NCBI GenBank assembly: GCA_945873195.1
Contig: CAMCDA010000014.1
Span: 1-42,274 of the forward strand
Length of the DNA: 42,274 nucleotides
Source: Asaia bogorensis
GTDB lineage: Bacteria > Pseudomonadota > Alphaproteobacteria > Acetobacterales > Acetobacteraceae
Direction of reading: 5' to 3'
In this document: positions 7,589-16,851 of the stretch, piece after piece
How the letters are laid out: the number at the start of each line of letters is the position of its first letter
How positions within the stretch are numbered: position 1 is the stretch's first letter
Translations under genes and position numbers: made by a program
Notes under the pieces: generated by a model
Seen by the model: the letters and a program-made list of their open reading frames with translations, nothing else
Told to the model about the DNA's origin: nothing
The model's database searches: none

Positions 7589-8140
7589 GTGAATTGGTTC
7601 AAGCGCTACATCGCGCATGACGATCCGTATGTCGCCGCCGCGAATTTCGTTGCGGTTGTGATCGGGTGGAATCAGCCGTTCTACCCGCTCTACCTTTGGG
7701 CGATCGTCGGAGACCTTGCCTGGACCGCCGCGCCGGATGCCTTTTCGGCCATTGCCTTCCTGGCGATGCCCGCAATCACCCGTAGATGGAGCCTGGCGGG
7801 TCGGGCTATTTTGCCAGTGCTGGGGATTGCAAACACCGTCTTCTGCATGATCCTGATCGGAGAACGATCCGGGGTCGGGCTGTTCCTTCTTCCCTGTGCC
7901 ATGCTGGCGGCGATACTATTTCGCTGGTCAGAACGATACCTGATGTTGGCTCTGACGGCATTGCCGCTGATCGTCTGGTGGGCGACCCGCGGGCGCACTG
8001 GAAACGGCCTTATGGCGGCAAGCGATGCCCAATTGGACTCACTGTTCACGATGAACGCCGTGAGCGTCGGCTGCCTTATGATGTTCTTGGGTTGGGTCCT
8101 GGTGGGCATGCGAGCGGCATCGGAGCAGCGGGGGCCTTAA
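7589..8140 (+). CDS. Small integral membrane protein of the rpoE operon
   Basis: A 183-residue protein with five or six hydrophobic helices (roughly residues 14-46, 70-92, 96-112, 117-132 and 153-174). I do not recognise the family with certainty; DUF2878-like membrane proteins occupy a similar place in comparable loci of other bacteria, and this could be a distant counterpart. The start is GTG at 7589, five bases after the methyltransferase stop, so it is almost surely the last gene of the operon. The next gene is convergent. A function in membrane lipid handling is context only. Confidence 0.7.
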   Translation: MNWFKRYIAHDDPYVAAANFVAVVIGWNQPFYPLYLWAIVGDLAWTAAPDAFSAIAFLAMPAITRRWSLAGRAILPVLGIANTVFCMILIGERSGVGLFLLPCAMLAAILFRWSERYLMLALTALPLIVWWATRGRTGNGLMAASDAQLDSLFTMNAVSVGCLMMFLGWVLVGMRAASEQRGP

Positions 8141-8166
8141 TTCGGAACGCCCCCGTTTACCGACGA

Positions 8167-9213
8167 TCAGGCGGCTGACACCAATTGCTTGTCCCTGATG
8201 AAGTCGTTGAGCGAGCGCCCGCCGAGCTTTGGACCGTGGGCATGGAGGTGGCAGGAAGCCAATCCTCCGCCTTCCACCGGAACCCGAGGCGGCGCCTCCT
8301 CCCGGCAGATGTCCATTGCGAATGGACAACGTGTACGGAACCGACAGCCACTGGGGGGGGACATCGGGCTGGGCAGATCACCGCCAAGGATGATCCGGTT
8401 CACGTTGCGCTGTCGTTCCGGGTCAGGAAACGGAACCGCCGAAATCAGTGCCGCCGTATAGGGGTGAGCAGGCTCATCATACACTCGCCCGCTCGGTCCC
8501 GTTTCGACGATCTCGCCCAGATACATGACCGCAACGCGCGGGCTCATGAGCCGTACCACGGACAGGTCATGGGCAACCAGCAGAAAGGCGGTCCCGGAGT
8601 CATCCTGAATCTTCTTCAGAAGATTGAGGATCTGGCTTTGGGTCGAGACATCCAGGGCGCTCACAGGCTCATCCAGAACCACAAGTTCCGGATGCAACAT
8701 CATGGCCCGCGCAATCGCAATGCGCTGCCGTTGCCCGCCCGAGAACTCATGTGGATACCGGGCGGCATACCCCGCGTGCAATCCGACGGACTGCAGCATC
8801 CGGCCGATCATCGCCTTCCGCTCATCCTTCGGGATATCGGCATGGATCAGCAACGGCTCTTCGAGCAGCTGCGCGATGGTCATGGACGGATTGAGCGATG
8901 AATACGGGTCCTGAAACACCATCTGCATGCGCCGGCGCAGCGCACGCAACGCGGTCTTGTTGGCGCCCGAGACATCCGTGTCACCCAGCCGAACCGTTCC
9001 CGAAGCCACATCAATCAACCGGAGGATGGCCAGGCCAGCCGTGGATTTCCCACTGCCCGACTCACCCACCAGACCGAGGGTTTCGCCGGCCCCGATCTCC
9101 AACGATACATCGTTTACCGCATGCAGCTTCCGACGTGGCCCGAAGAAGCCGGTGGATCCGACGTCGTAGGAGACATGCAGGTTCTCTACACGCAAGCAGG
9201 GTTTGCTGGTCAT
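8167..9213 (-). CDS. Oligopeptide-type ABC transporter ATP-binding protein (OppF/DppF)
   Basis: A 348-residue ABC ATPase. Walker [10 protein letters not shown] lies at about residues 50-58, the signature F-S-G-G-Q-R-Q-R and Walker B L-V-V-L-D-E-P follow, and the C-terminal oligopeptide-transporter extension contains the Cys cluster G-C-R-F-R-T-R-C-P-F. It is the last gene of the first importer operon and starts in a four-base overlap (9210-9213) with the preceding ATPase gene. It would power import by pairing with that ATPase on the inner face of the membrane. The substrate class (peptide, nickel, opine or other) cannot be told from the ATPase. Confidence 0.93.
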   Translation of the reverse strand: MTSKPCLRVENLHVSYDVGSTGFFGPRRKLHAVNDVSLEIGAGETLGLVGESGSGKSTAGLAILRLIDVASGTVRLGDTDVSGANKTALRALRRRMQMVFQDPYSSLNPSMTIAQLLEEPLLIHADIPKDERKAMIGRMLQSVGLHAGYAARYPHEFSGGQRQRIAIARAMMLHPELVVLDEPVSALDVSTQSQILNLLKKIQDDSGTAFLLVAHDLSVVRLMSPRVAVMYLGEIVETGPSGRVYDEPAHPYTAALISAVPFPDPERQRNVNRIILGGDLPSPMSPPSGCRFRTRCPFAMDICREEAPPRVPVEGGGLASCHLHAHGPKLGGRSLNDFIRDKQLVSAA

Positions 9214-10280
9214 GCCGTCACCGCCGTACGCCCGAGTGTCGATTGGAGTTCATCAGCAAGAGCGCAACGAACCAGCCCAGGCCCGATCGCATGCAAGGGA
9301 ACCGGATTGGTCGTGCAAGGCCCTTGGCGCGTGTAACTACAGCGTGGATTAAATCGGCAGCCGCTGGGCCAGGCATGAGCCTGGGCCACGGTCCCCGGGA
9401 TCGCGATCGGATCATGCCCACGTTCCAGCGCGACCTGCGGCATTGCTCCCAACAAGCCCGATGTATACGGATGTCTGGGAGCGGCAAAAAGATCGTCGAC
9501 CGGCGCGGACTCGACCACCTGGGCGCCGTACATCACGACGACATGCCGAGCGATATCGGCAACAACACCGAGATCGTGCGTGATGAAGAGTACGGACATG
9601 CCAGAGTCTCGTTGCAACTCACGCAGCAATTCCAGGATGCGCGCCTGGATGGTTACATCCAACGCGGTCGTCGGCTCATCGGCAATCAACAGCTTTGGGT
9701 CACAGGCAATCGACATCGCGATCATAACTCGCTGCCGCATCCCGCCCGAAAATTGATGAGGATACTCTGCCGCTCGGCTTGCCGCCGATGCGATATGGAC
9801 ACGATCGAGCGCTTCAACAGCACGCTTCCAGGCATCCGCCCGCGACAGGCCGCGATGACGTCGCACGACCTCCGCAATCTGCTCGCCCACCGTATAAGCC
9901 GGGTTGAGGCTGCTCATCGGCTCCTGAAAAATGAAGCCGATCGAGTCCCCGCGGATACGGTTGAGCTGACGGTTGCCCATACCGACCAACTCTTGCCCGT
10001 CGAACCGAACACTGCCGTTGGTGACCCGCCCCCCTTTCGGTTGAACGAGTCCAACGGCGGCCTGCATCGTTACGCTCTTGCCGGAGCCCGACTCACCGAC
10101 CACGCAAACGATGTCATTCCGGCCAACGGAAAAGGACACCTTGTCGACAACAGTGAGCCATCCATGAGCCGATGGAAATTGAACCGACAGGTCGGTAACT
10201 TCCAGGAGCGGTTGGGTCTTGTCCAATGCCTCAGTCTCCCGAACGGCGCATACGGCCAACGGAGTCTCGAATACCGTCAC
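9210..10280 (-). CDS. Oligopeptide-type ABC transporter ATP-binding protein (OppD/DppD)
   Basis: A 356-residue ABC ATPase with Walker [10 protein letters not shown] (about 62-70), signature F-S-G-G-M-R-Q-R, Walker B L-L-I-A-D-E-P and the C-terminal G-C-R-F-N-P-R-C Cys-containing extension. The ATG at 10280 makes it overlap the upstream permease gene by 50 bases, unlike the four-base overlaps of its neighbours. A TTG at 10226, preceded by GGGAG nine bases upstream and lying just past the permease stop, would give a more usual 338-residue protein beginning L-D-K-T-Q-P. I keep the longer frame but consider the TTG start likely. It forms a heterodimer with the OppF-like partner. Confidence 0.92.
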   Translation of the reverse strand: MTVFETPLAVCAVRETEALDKTQPLLEVTDLSVQFPSAHGWLTVVDKVSFSVGRNDIVCVVGESGSGKSVTMQAAVGLVQPKGGRVTNGSVRFDGQELVGMGNRQLNRIRGDSIGFIFQEPMSSLNPAYTVGEQIAEVVRRHRGLSRADAWKRAVEALDRVHIASAASRAAEYPHQFSGGMRQRVMIAMSIACDPKLLIADEPTTALDVTIQARILELLRELQRDSGMSVLFITHDLGVVADIARHVVVMYGAQVVESAPVDDLFAAPRHPYTSGLLGAMPQVALERGHDPIAIPGTVAQAHAWPSGCRFNPRCSYTRQGPCTTNPVPLHAIGPGLVRCALADELQSTLGRTAVTA

Positions 10281-11115
10281 CGATCAGGTTGAAACAAAGC
10301 ACCGTCACCGAGATGACGAGGCCGGCGGCAATCGTAGGCATTGGAGACTGAGCCATATACGGAAAGGCAGTGCCAAGCATGGCGCCCCATGAGGCTTCAG
10401 GTGGCTGGGTCCCAAGCCCCAGGAAGCTAAGGCCGGCTTCCGCCAGCAAGGCCTGGCCCATCAGGACAGTTGCCTGCACGACCAATGGCCCGGTAACGTT
10501 TGGAAGCACGTGACGAAGAATGATACGCGCATCACTACATCCTGTAGCTCGGGCGGCACGAACATAGACCTCCTCCCGGACGCTCAAGGTGCTGCCACGT
10601 ACCACACGCATGATCCGCGGCGCATAGACCAAACCAATCGCCGTCATCGCATTCGTCAGGCTCGGCCCCATCAATCCGACGATTACAACCGCAAGGATCA
10701 GCGCGGGAAAGCTCATGAGCGCATCGTTGCAGCGGGAAATAACCGTATCTACCCAACCGCCAACATAGCCCGCGATGAGCCCAAGGGGCATGCCGATAAC
10801 CAAGGCAATCGCAACCGCCTGAAGGCAGGCCACCAGAGACAAGCGCGACGCGAACATCAGCCGGCTCGCGACATCCCGCCCGAGGTCATCCGACCCAAAC
10901 CAGTAGACGGCACCAGGGGGCTTGAGAATATTGCGAAGCGAACTCCTGGCCGGATCATGCGGCGCGATATACGGAGCAAAGATGGCGATCAGCACGATCA
11001 CCAGCAAAATGATGGCAGCCACCATCGCCGTCCGGTTCTTGCAGAACCGTTGGAAGAACGTGCTGGTCGGCGGCAGGGCCTCCGCCACGGGGGCGTTGAT
11101 TGTTGTGACACTCAT
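10231..11115 (-). CDS. ABC transporter permease (OppC/DppC)
   Basis: A 294-residue inner-membrane permease. It has the OppC-type N-terminal extension with one helix (about residues 31-52), then a G-S-D-D-L-G-R-D segment, five more helices and the EAA-type coupling loop around V-R-A-A-R-A-T-G-C-S-D. It partners the OppB-like permease, whose gene it overlaps by four bases (11112-11115), and contacts the two ATPases through the coupling loop. All features of the family are present. Confidence 0.92.
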   Translation of the reverse strand: MSVTTINAPVAEALPPTSTFFQRFCKNRTAMVAAIILLVIVLIAIFAPYIAPHDPARSSLRNILKPPGAVYWFGSDDLGRDVASRLMFASRLSLVACLQAVAIALVIGMPLGLIAGYVGGWVDTVISRCNDALMSFPALILAVVIVGLMGPSLTNAMTAIGLVYAPRIMRVVRGSTLSVREEVYVRAARATGCSDARIILRHVLPNVTGPLVVQATVLMGQALLAEAGLSFLGLGTQPPEASWGAMLGTAFPYMAQSPMPTIAAGLVISVTVLCFNLIGDGIRDSVGRMRRSGD

Positions 11116-12062
11116 CCCGCGCGCACCTTTGGATCGAAGTAGCCATACGACATGTCAACGATAAGATTGACCAGAAGCACGATGACCGCGGTAGTCAGCG
11201 CAACACCCAATAGGACGGGCAGGTCACGCAAGAACACCGCCCGCACAGCCAACGAACCGACCCCATTCATCGCGAAGATCTGTTCCACAATCACCGTACC
11301 ACCGAGCAAACGCCTAATCTGCAAGCCCAAAACGGTCACGACCGGGATGGCGGCGTTCTTGAGCCCGTGCTTGATAATGATAGACGCGGTCGACAGCCCC
11401 TTCGCTCGGGCGGTTTGAATGTAGTCACGTGAAAGCACATCAATCATTGCGCCTCTGACTTGGCGCGCCAACTCAGCGGCAACGCCGAGCCCAAGGGTTA
11501 TGGATGGAAGTGTCAGGCGCAGAGCCCATTCCAAGGGGTCTTCGCTGAATGGGATGTATCCTGTTGCTGGAAGCCATCCCAGTTGCAAGGCAACGACCAA
11601 AACCAGGAGAAGACCGATAAAGAACTCTGGCGCGGCAATACCCAACGATGTGCCAAGGATCGTGATCCGATCCAACCAGGACCCACGTTGAGTGGCGGCG
11701 AACACCCCAAGCGGAATCGCAATCAGCAGTCCGATCAGGGTAGCGCCTGCCGTCAACGAAAGGGTCGTCGGCATACGGTCGAAGATGAGTTCCGTGACAG
11801 GTCTACCGCTCGTGAATGAGGTTCCCAGCTCTCCATGCAGGACGTTCACAAGCCATGTCCAAAATTGGATCAAGAACGGCTTGTCTAAGCCAAGGCGCCG
11901 CCGAGCGTCCTCGATAGCCTCATCGCTCGCATTTTCACCAGCAACAACCGAGGCCGGATCGCCTGGTGTAATATGGATCAAAAGAAACGTTATGAGGCCG
12001 ACCAACACCAACATGGGAAGGGTTGAGATCGCCCGCCTGACGAGATATCGAAGTGCGTTCAT
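11112..12062 (-). CDS. ABC transporter permease (OppB/DppB)
   Basis: A 316-residue permease with the OppB/DppB opening (L-V-R-R-A-I-S-T-L-P then a long hydrophobic helix), the H-I-T-P-G-D-P-A motif near residue 31, six helices and a C-terminal end in F-D-P-K-V-R. The EAA loop is R-D-Y-I-Q-T-A-R-A-K-G. It follows the third tandem binding protein gene after 25 bases, so the transporter core and the three binding proteins appear to be one operon. Confidence 0.92.
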   Translation of the reverse strand: MNALRYLVRRAISTLPMLVLVGLITFLLIHITPGDPASVVAGENASDEAIEDARRRLGLDKPFLIQFWTWLVNVLHGELGTSFTSGRPVTELIFDRMPTTLSLTAGATLIGLLIAIPLGVFAATQRGSWLDRITILGTSLGIAAPEFFIGLLLVLVVALQLGWLPATGYIPFSEDPLEWALRLTLPSITLGLGVAAELARQVRGAMIDVLSRDYIQTARAKGLSTASIIIKHGLKNAAIPVVTVLGLQIRRLLGGTVIVEQIFAMNGVGSLAVRAVFLRDLPVLLGVALTTAVIVLLVNLIVDMSYGYFDPKVRAG

Positions 12063-12087
12063 GACGGCATCGGTCCTAGCATGTATC

Positions 12088-13641
12088 TCATTTACATTTG
12101 GCTCCGATCTTCGTGTCGTTGATTCTATCGTTCCCGGTGGGCAGATAAGGCGGCAGATTGACGATGCAGCCTGGCTTGAACGCGTACACCGATGAACGCG
12201 TCATGAGCGAGATGTGGGATACCTGTTCGGTTGTGACCCGCGCAAGCCTGTGCAGCACCCCCAAGCGGCGGGAGTCGGCTGGGTCCATCCCTCTCGCCTC
12301 GGCAATAAGGGTATCGATCTCTGGCACCGCGGCACCCCATGGAACAGCGGTGCTGCCCGATGTTTCCTGGAATGTCTGTAGTGGGTCAGGTCGACCGCCC
12401 CAGCGGACCATCAGGATGTCTCCGCGCTGGGGTGGACGACGAAATGTATAAAACTGCGACACATCAATGATATCAAATTTAATACGGATACCGACTTCCC
12501 CGAGCATGGACTGCACGGCTTCACCGATTTGCTTGTATTCATTCGTATTCAGAAGCAGCCACGTGATATCGACGCCATTCGGATAGCCCACTTCCGCCAA
12601 CAGCCTCTTCGCCTTGACCTGATCGAACGGGTACAGGTTTTCCAACTCGCTCACATACACTGGGGAAGAGCTTGCGAACAATTGAACCGTTGGCTTACTC
12701 GCACCGAACCCCAACGCTTCCGCGAGCGCCGGTCGGTCGATGGCGTGCATGATTGCCTGCCGGACCTTCAGCTTACCAACATTATCCCGGCTGAAATTAG
12801 CCTGCACTTCCCACGTGCTGTTCTTCTCGTTCACCTGGACCGTAAAGCCGGCGTTTTTGGCTTCGGAAATCTGCCGCCCTTCAATCAGAGCAAGATTTGC
12901 CTGGCCGGAGCGGACCGCGTTCAGTCGGGCGCGGGAGTCAGGAACAAAATGGTGCTCGAACGCAACCGGACGACCGGCAATCCCCCCCCAATAGCTGTCA
13001 TTGCGGGTCGTCAAGGTCTTCACGTTGGATTCAAAGGTGCGGACGCGATAGGGCCCCGTTCCGATCGGTTTCACGGCAGCGCCGAACGCGTTGTCGCCGA
13101 ATGCAGCTGGACTGATCATCATCCCGGCCTGAAAGCCGAGTAGATACGGCATTTGACCGCTCGGGGCCTTGAGTTTCAGCCTAACGATCCAGTCTCCCTC
13201 GGTCTCGACCGCCGCGATCTGAGACAAGGTTTCCAACGTCGCGGCACCGGCCTTGCTTCCGATTGAGAACGAACGCTCGAAGTTTCGGGCCACAACGGAG
13301 GCATTGAACTTCGTTCCATCGTGGAATGTGACGTTCGGCCGCAGCTTCATCGTAAAGACCGTCAGGTCCGCGTTGTACTCCCAGGATTCAGCCAAACCCG
13401 CGGTCGGTTCCCCCACTTCATTGAGAAGAATGAGCGGATCATAGACCGCCATCAGCACGCCCTGAGCAAAGCTGCTGTTATTCTGCGGCTCCTGCGGGTC
13501 CATCGTCTGATTGCCGATGGCATCGAAATAAATCAGCGTGGCATTCGGGTTGACGTCAGGCTCTGCCGCGGAAGCTGAGACAACGGACAACCCGACAAAA
13601 CCGAGTGCAGCGATGCCATTCCGTAATCTACGAATGCTCAT
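12088..13641 (-). CDS. Family 5 extracellular solute-binding protein, tandem copy 1
   Basis: A 517-residue periplasmic binding protein of the SBP_bac_5 (peptide/nickel) family with a Sec signal (R-R-L-R-N then a hydrophobic run to A-S-A-A-E). The mature N-terminus has the subfamily pattern ending in P-Q-N-N-S-S-F, and the C-terminus has K-P-G-C-I and a final K-C-K, two Cys residues shared by the four members here. I chose ATG 13641 for the signal peptide, although the AAGAGG lies directly against it; an in-frame GTG at 13689 would overlap the preceding gene by ten bases and has no visible ribosome-binding site. It is the closest of the three copies to the permease genes. Confidence 0.9.
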   Translation of the reverse strand: MSIRRLRNGIAALGFVGLSVVSASAAEPDVNPNATLIYFDAIGNQTMDPQEPQNNSSFAQGVLMAVYDPLILLNEVGEPTAGLAESWEYNADLTVFTMKLRPNVTFHDGTKFNASVVARNFERSFSIGSKAGAATLETLSQIAAVETEGDWIVRLKLKAPSGQMPYLLGFQAGMMISPAAFGDNAFGAAVKPIGTGPYRVRTFESNVKTLTTRNDSYWGGIAGRPVAFEHHFVPDSRARLNAVRSGQANLALIEGRQISEAKNAGFTVQVNEKNSTWEVQANFSRDNVGKLKVRQAIMHAIDRPALAEALGFGASKPTVQLFASSSPVYVSELENLYPFDQVKAKRLLAEVGYPNGVDITWLLLNTNEYKQIGEAVQSMLGEVGIRIKFDIIDVSQFYTFRRPPQRGDILMVRWGGRPDPLQTFQETSGSTAVPWGAAVPEIDTLIAEARGMDPADSRRLGVLHRLARVTTEQVSHISLMTRSSVYAFKPGCIVNLPPYLPTGNDRINDTKIGAKCK

Positions 13642-13679
13642 CCTCTTGATCTCACTCGTTAATAAGTGAAGGACCTGAA

Positions 13680-15242
13680 TCACTTGCACTTCGCCGATAT
13701 CTGGACGTCGTTGATCCGGTCGTTGCCAGTCGGCAGGTACGGTGGGATGCCACTGATGCAGCCGGGCTTGTAGGCATACACGTTCGACCTCGTCATGATC
13801 CCAAAATGAGAGGCCTGCTCCGTGGTCAAACGGGCCAGATCGTGAATGACCTGCAGGCGTTTGGGATCGGCTGGATCCATCTGACGCGCTTTCTCGATCA
13901 GCTCATCAATGGCCGGAACCGCGGCGCCACCAGCGGCGACCGATCCCCCCGTGCCCGTCACTTCCCAGAACGACTGCAACGGATCAGACCGGCCTCCCCA
14001 CCGAGCCATCATAATGTCCCCGCGGGTCGGCGGGCGTCTGAACTGGACGAACTGGGCGATATCGACAACGTCAAATTTAATCCGGATGCCGACCTCACCC
14101 ACCATCGCTTGGATAGCCTCACCCAACTGCTTGTATTCGGTGGTGTTCAGCAGCAGCCAGGTGATATCGACGCCGTTCGGATAGCCTGCTTCCTTTAGCA
14201 AAGCACGCGCCTTGGCCTGATCGAACGGATAGCGCGATTCCAACTCCTTGAGATACGCGGGCGAATTGGCGGAGAACAGCTGAACCGTGGGCTTGCTTAC
14301 ACCATAGCCGAGTGCATCCGAGATAGCGGCCCGATCCATGGCATGCATGAACGCCTGTCGGACCTTGACGTTGCCAGTCGTCTCACGCTTCGTATTTACG
14401 TAGATATCCCAGGTGCTGTCTTTCTCATTGGCTTGCACGAAAAAACCGGCGGCCTTGGCTTCGGCTATCTGCCTCGGGTCGATCAACGCCAGGTTTGCCT
14501 GTCCTGACCTCACCGCATTCAGCCGAGCGCGGCCATCGGCAATGAAGTTGTGTTCAATCGTCGCGGGCCGGCCGCCGGGCCCGCCCCAGTACCCGTCATA
14601 CCGATCCATCACGGTACGGACCGTGGACTCGAATGAACGTACCTTGAAGGGTCCAGCACCAATTGGCTTGAGCGTCGCACCGAACGCATCGCCGGTGAGC
14701 GACGCGGGGCTGACCATCATGCCGCCTTGGCCGCCCAACAGATACGGCATCTGGCCGTTCGGCTTCTTCAGGGTCAGCCGAATCTCGTGGTCTCCCAGTA
14801 CTTCAATCCGAGCAATCTGGTTGACGGTTTCGGCAGCCGACGCGCCCGCCCGTGTTCCCAGGCTCGCTGTGTACTCAAGATTTCGCACGACCGCTGCGGC
14901 ATCGAACTTGGTGCCATCATGAAATGTGACACCCGTACGCAGCTTGAAAGTCATCTCCGTCAGATCGGCGTTGTATCGCCAGGATTCAGCCAAGCCGGGG
15001 GCCGGTTGGCCTTTCGGGTCGAGGTACACCAGGGCATCATAGATCGCCATGATCGGGCCTTGGGCAAAGCTGCTGTTATTCTGCGGCTCGCGCGGATCGA
15101 GCGTCTGGTTGCTGACAGCATCGTAGTAGATCAAGGTCGCTGTCATATTGGACGCCGGATCCGCCGCTCGACTAGGCATCCCGAAAGCCAAGGACGCCGC
15201 CACGGTTCCAGCCAGCAGCCCACACCGGAATTTTTTTGTCAT
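13680..15242 (-). CDS. Family 5 extracellular solute-binding protein, tandem copy 2
   Basis: A 520-residue paralogue of the binding proteins on both sides. A Sec signal with K-K-F-R-C start and S-R-A-A-D end precedes the common pattern P-Q-N-N-S-S-F, the G-L-A-E-S-W segment and the motif S-G-Q-A-N-L-A-L-I-D-P-R-Q-I. The C-terminus has P-G-C-I and K-C-K. The ATG at 15242 is set by a good GGGAGG five bases upstream; the frame stays open to 15281. Its substrate is unknown. Its similarity to copy 1 is high throughout, including long identical stretches in the region around P-N-G-V-D-I-T-W-L-L-L-N, which suggests duplication inside this operon. Confidence 0.92.
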   Translation of the reverse strand: MTKKFRCGLLAGTVAASLAFGMPSRAADPASNMTATLIYYDAVSNQTLDPREPQNNSSFAQGPIMAIYDALVYLDPKGQPAPGLAESWRYNADLTEMTFKLRTGVTFHDGTKFDAAAVVRNLEYTASLGTRAGASAAETVNQIARIEVLGDHEIRLTLKKPNGQMPYLLGGQGGMMVSPASLTGDAFGATLKPIGAGPFKVRSFESTVRTVMDRYDGYWGGPGGRPATIEHNFIADGRARLNAVRSGQANLALIDPRQIAEAKAAGFFVQANEKDSTWDIYVNTKRETTGNVKVRQAFMHAMDRAAISDALGYGVSKPTVQLFSANSPAYLKELESRYPFDQAKARALLKEAGYPNGVDITWLLLNTTEYKQLGEAIQAMVGEVGIRIKFDVVDIAQFVQFRRPPTRGDIMMARWGGRSDPLQSFWEVTGTGGSVAAGGAAVPAIDELIEKARQMDPADPKRLQVIHDLARLTTEQASHFGIMTRSNVYAYKPGCISGIPPYLPTGNDRINDVQISAKCK

Positions 15243-15312
15243 ATCGGCCTCCCAAAATTCATTCTGGCCGGCATGCCACACGCGCGCATGACGGCCAATT
15301 CCTTACGGCTGT

Positions 15313-16851
15313 CTATTTGCAACCAGTTGAGACGTTCACATCATTGAAGCGGTCATCACCCGACGGCAAGTACGGTTCCAGATTAAGGATACAGCCGGGC
15401 TTATAGGCATACACATTCGCGCGCGTAATCATCGGCATCGTCGCAACGGAAGCGGAAATCTCCCGGGCAAGCTCCTGCATCACACCAGCGCGCCGTGTGT
15501 CGGCCGCAGCCATCGCCCGCGCCTGGGACAGCAACTCATCGATCCGAGGACTGGCCACGCCGCCCGGCGCATAGGACCCGCCCGAACCGACAATTTCATG
15601 TACGGTCTGGATTGGATCACTTCGACCGCCGTAGCGGCCCATGAGAATATCGCCCCGGGTCGGCGGCCGATAGAATTGAGTGAACTGCGAAACGTCGACC
15701 ACATCGAACTTCATCCGAATGCCGACATCCGCGAAGTTCGCCTGCAAGGCCTCACCGATCTGCCGATACTCACTATTGTTCAACAGAAGATCGGTGATCT
15801 CGAACCCGTCCTTGTAACCGGCCTCGGCCAGTAACGCCTTCGCCTTCGGCGGATCGTACGGATACGCGTTCTCCAGGTCCTTCACGTAAAACGGCGAACG
15901 ATTTGACCACATCTGCCATGTTGCCCGAGCGCTACCGTTGGTCAACGCCTCTGCGATGCCCTCCCGGTCGATGGCATGCATCATCGCCTTGCGAACCCGA
16001 AGGTCACCCAAGGGCCCCTTCTTCAGGTTCGGATAGATCAGCCACAGCGCATTTTTCTCGACAAGCTGTATATGTAAGCCAGCACTTTTTGCTTCAGGAA
16101 TCTGCCGCGGATCAATCAAAGCAATATTGGCCTGCCCCGACCGCAACGCATTCAATCGTGCTCGGCCGTCCGGAACATAGTGATGCTCGAAGCCCGCTGA
16201 CCGCTTGCCGACGCCCGCCCAATACTGGTCGAATCGGGTCGTGATTGTCTTCACATTTGCGTCGAACGTCTTCACACGGAACGGCCCCGCGCCAATCGGC
16301 TGAAGCGTCGAACCGATCACGCCTTCCTTCAACACCGCCGGACTGACCATCATGCCAGCGTTGGCGCCCAGCCAGAATTCAATCTGCCCGCTGGGCCGCT
16401 TCAGCTTGATACGAACAACATCCTCGCCCTGGTATTCGACAGAATCGATCAACTTGAAGGTCTCGATCACCGTGGTCCCGGCACGCGTGCCAAGAGCAGC
16501 CATACGATCGAAGTTGCGCTTCACCGCCTCCGCATTGAACGGCGTACCGTCATGGAACGTTACACCCATTCGCAACTTCAGGGTCAGTTCCGTCAGATCC
16601 GCATTCCGTGTCCAGGATTCCGCCAACCCGCCCTCGGGGTTGCCCGCATCGTTCAGTCGGATCAACGGCTCAAAAATCGCGAGCAGTGCCTCGTGTGAAT
16701 AAGAGCTATTGTTCTGTGGTTCGATAGGATCAAGCGTCTCATTGCCAGCCATATCATAGTAAATGAGCGTTGCATTAGGGTTGGGCTCCGCAGCCGAAAC
16801 GGGCAACGCAGCAACCAACGTCAGGGAAAATAGCCAATTCTTCAATCGCAT
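15313..16851 (-). CDS. Family 5 extracellular solute-binding protein, tandem copy 3
   Basis: A 512-residue binding protein with a Sec signal (M-R-L-K-N-W, hydrophobic run, V-S-A-A-E). It carries the same P-Q-N-N-S-S segment, the S-G-Q-A-N-I-A-L-I-D-P-R-Q-I motif and the C-terminal K-P-G-C-I and final G-C-K. It differs more from copies 1 and 2 than they do from each other, for example in the ligand-side segment W-L-I-Y-P-N-L-K-K. It is the first gene of the first importer operon, with 196 bases of gene-free DNA upstream. No strong ribosome-binding site is seen before the ATG at 16851. Confidence 0.9.
   Translation of the reverse strand: MRLKNWLFSLTLVAALPVSAAEPNPNATLIYYDMAGNETLDPIEPQNNSSYSHEALLAIFEPLIRLNDAGNPEGGLAESWTRNADLTELTLKLRMGVTFHDGTPFNAEAVKRNFDRMAALGTRAGTTVIETFKLIDSVEYQGEDVVRIKLKRPSGQIEFWLGANAGMMVSPAVLKEGVIGSTLQPIGAGPFRVKTFDANVKTITTRFDQYWAGVGKRSAGFEHHYVPDGRARLNALRSGQANIALIDPRQIPEAKSAGLHIQLVEKNALWLIYPNLKKGPLGDLRVRKAMMHAIDREGIAEALTNGSARATWQMWSNRSPFYVKDLENAYPYDPPKAKALLAEAGYKDGFEITDLLLNNSEYRQIGEALQANFADVGIRMKFDVVDVSQFTQFYRPPTRGDILMGRYGGRSDPIQTVHEIVGSGGSYAPGGVASPRIDELLSQARAMAAADTRRAGVMQELAREISASVATMPMITRANVYAYKPGCILNLEPYLPSGDDRFNDVNVSTGCK

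Noticed and set aside
8898-10292. A 464-codon plus-strand frame over the OppD-like gene
   Set aside because: It is a mirror of the ATPase gene; the Walker and signature motifs are on the minus strand.
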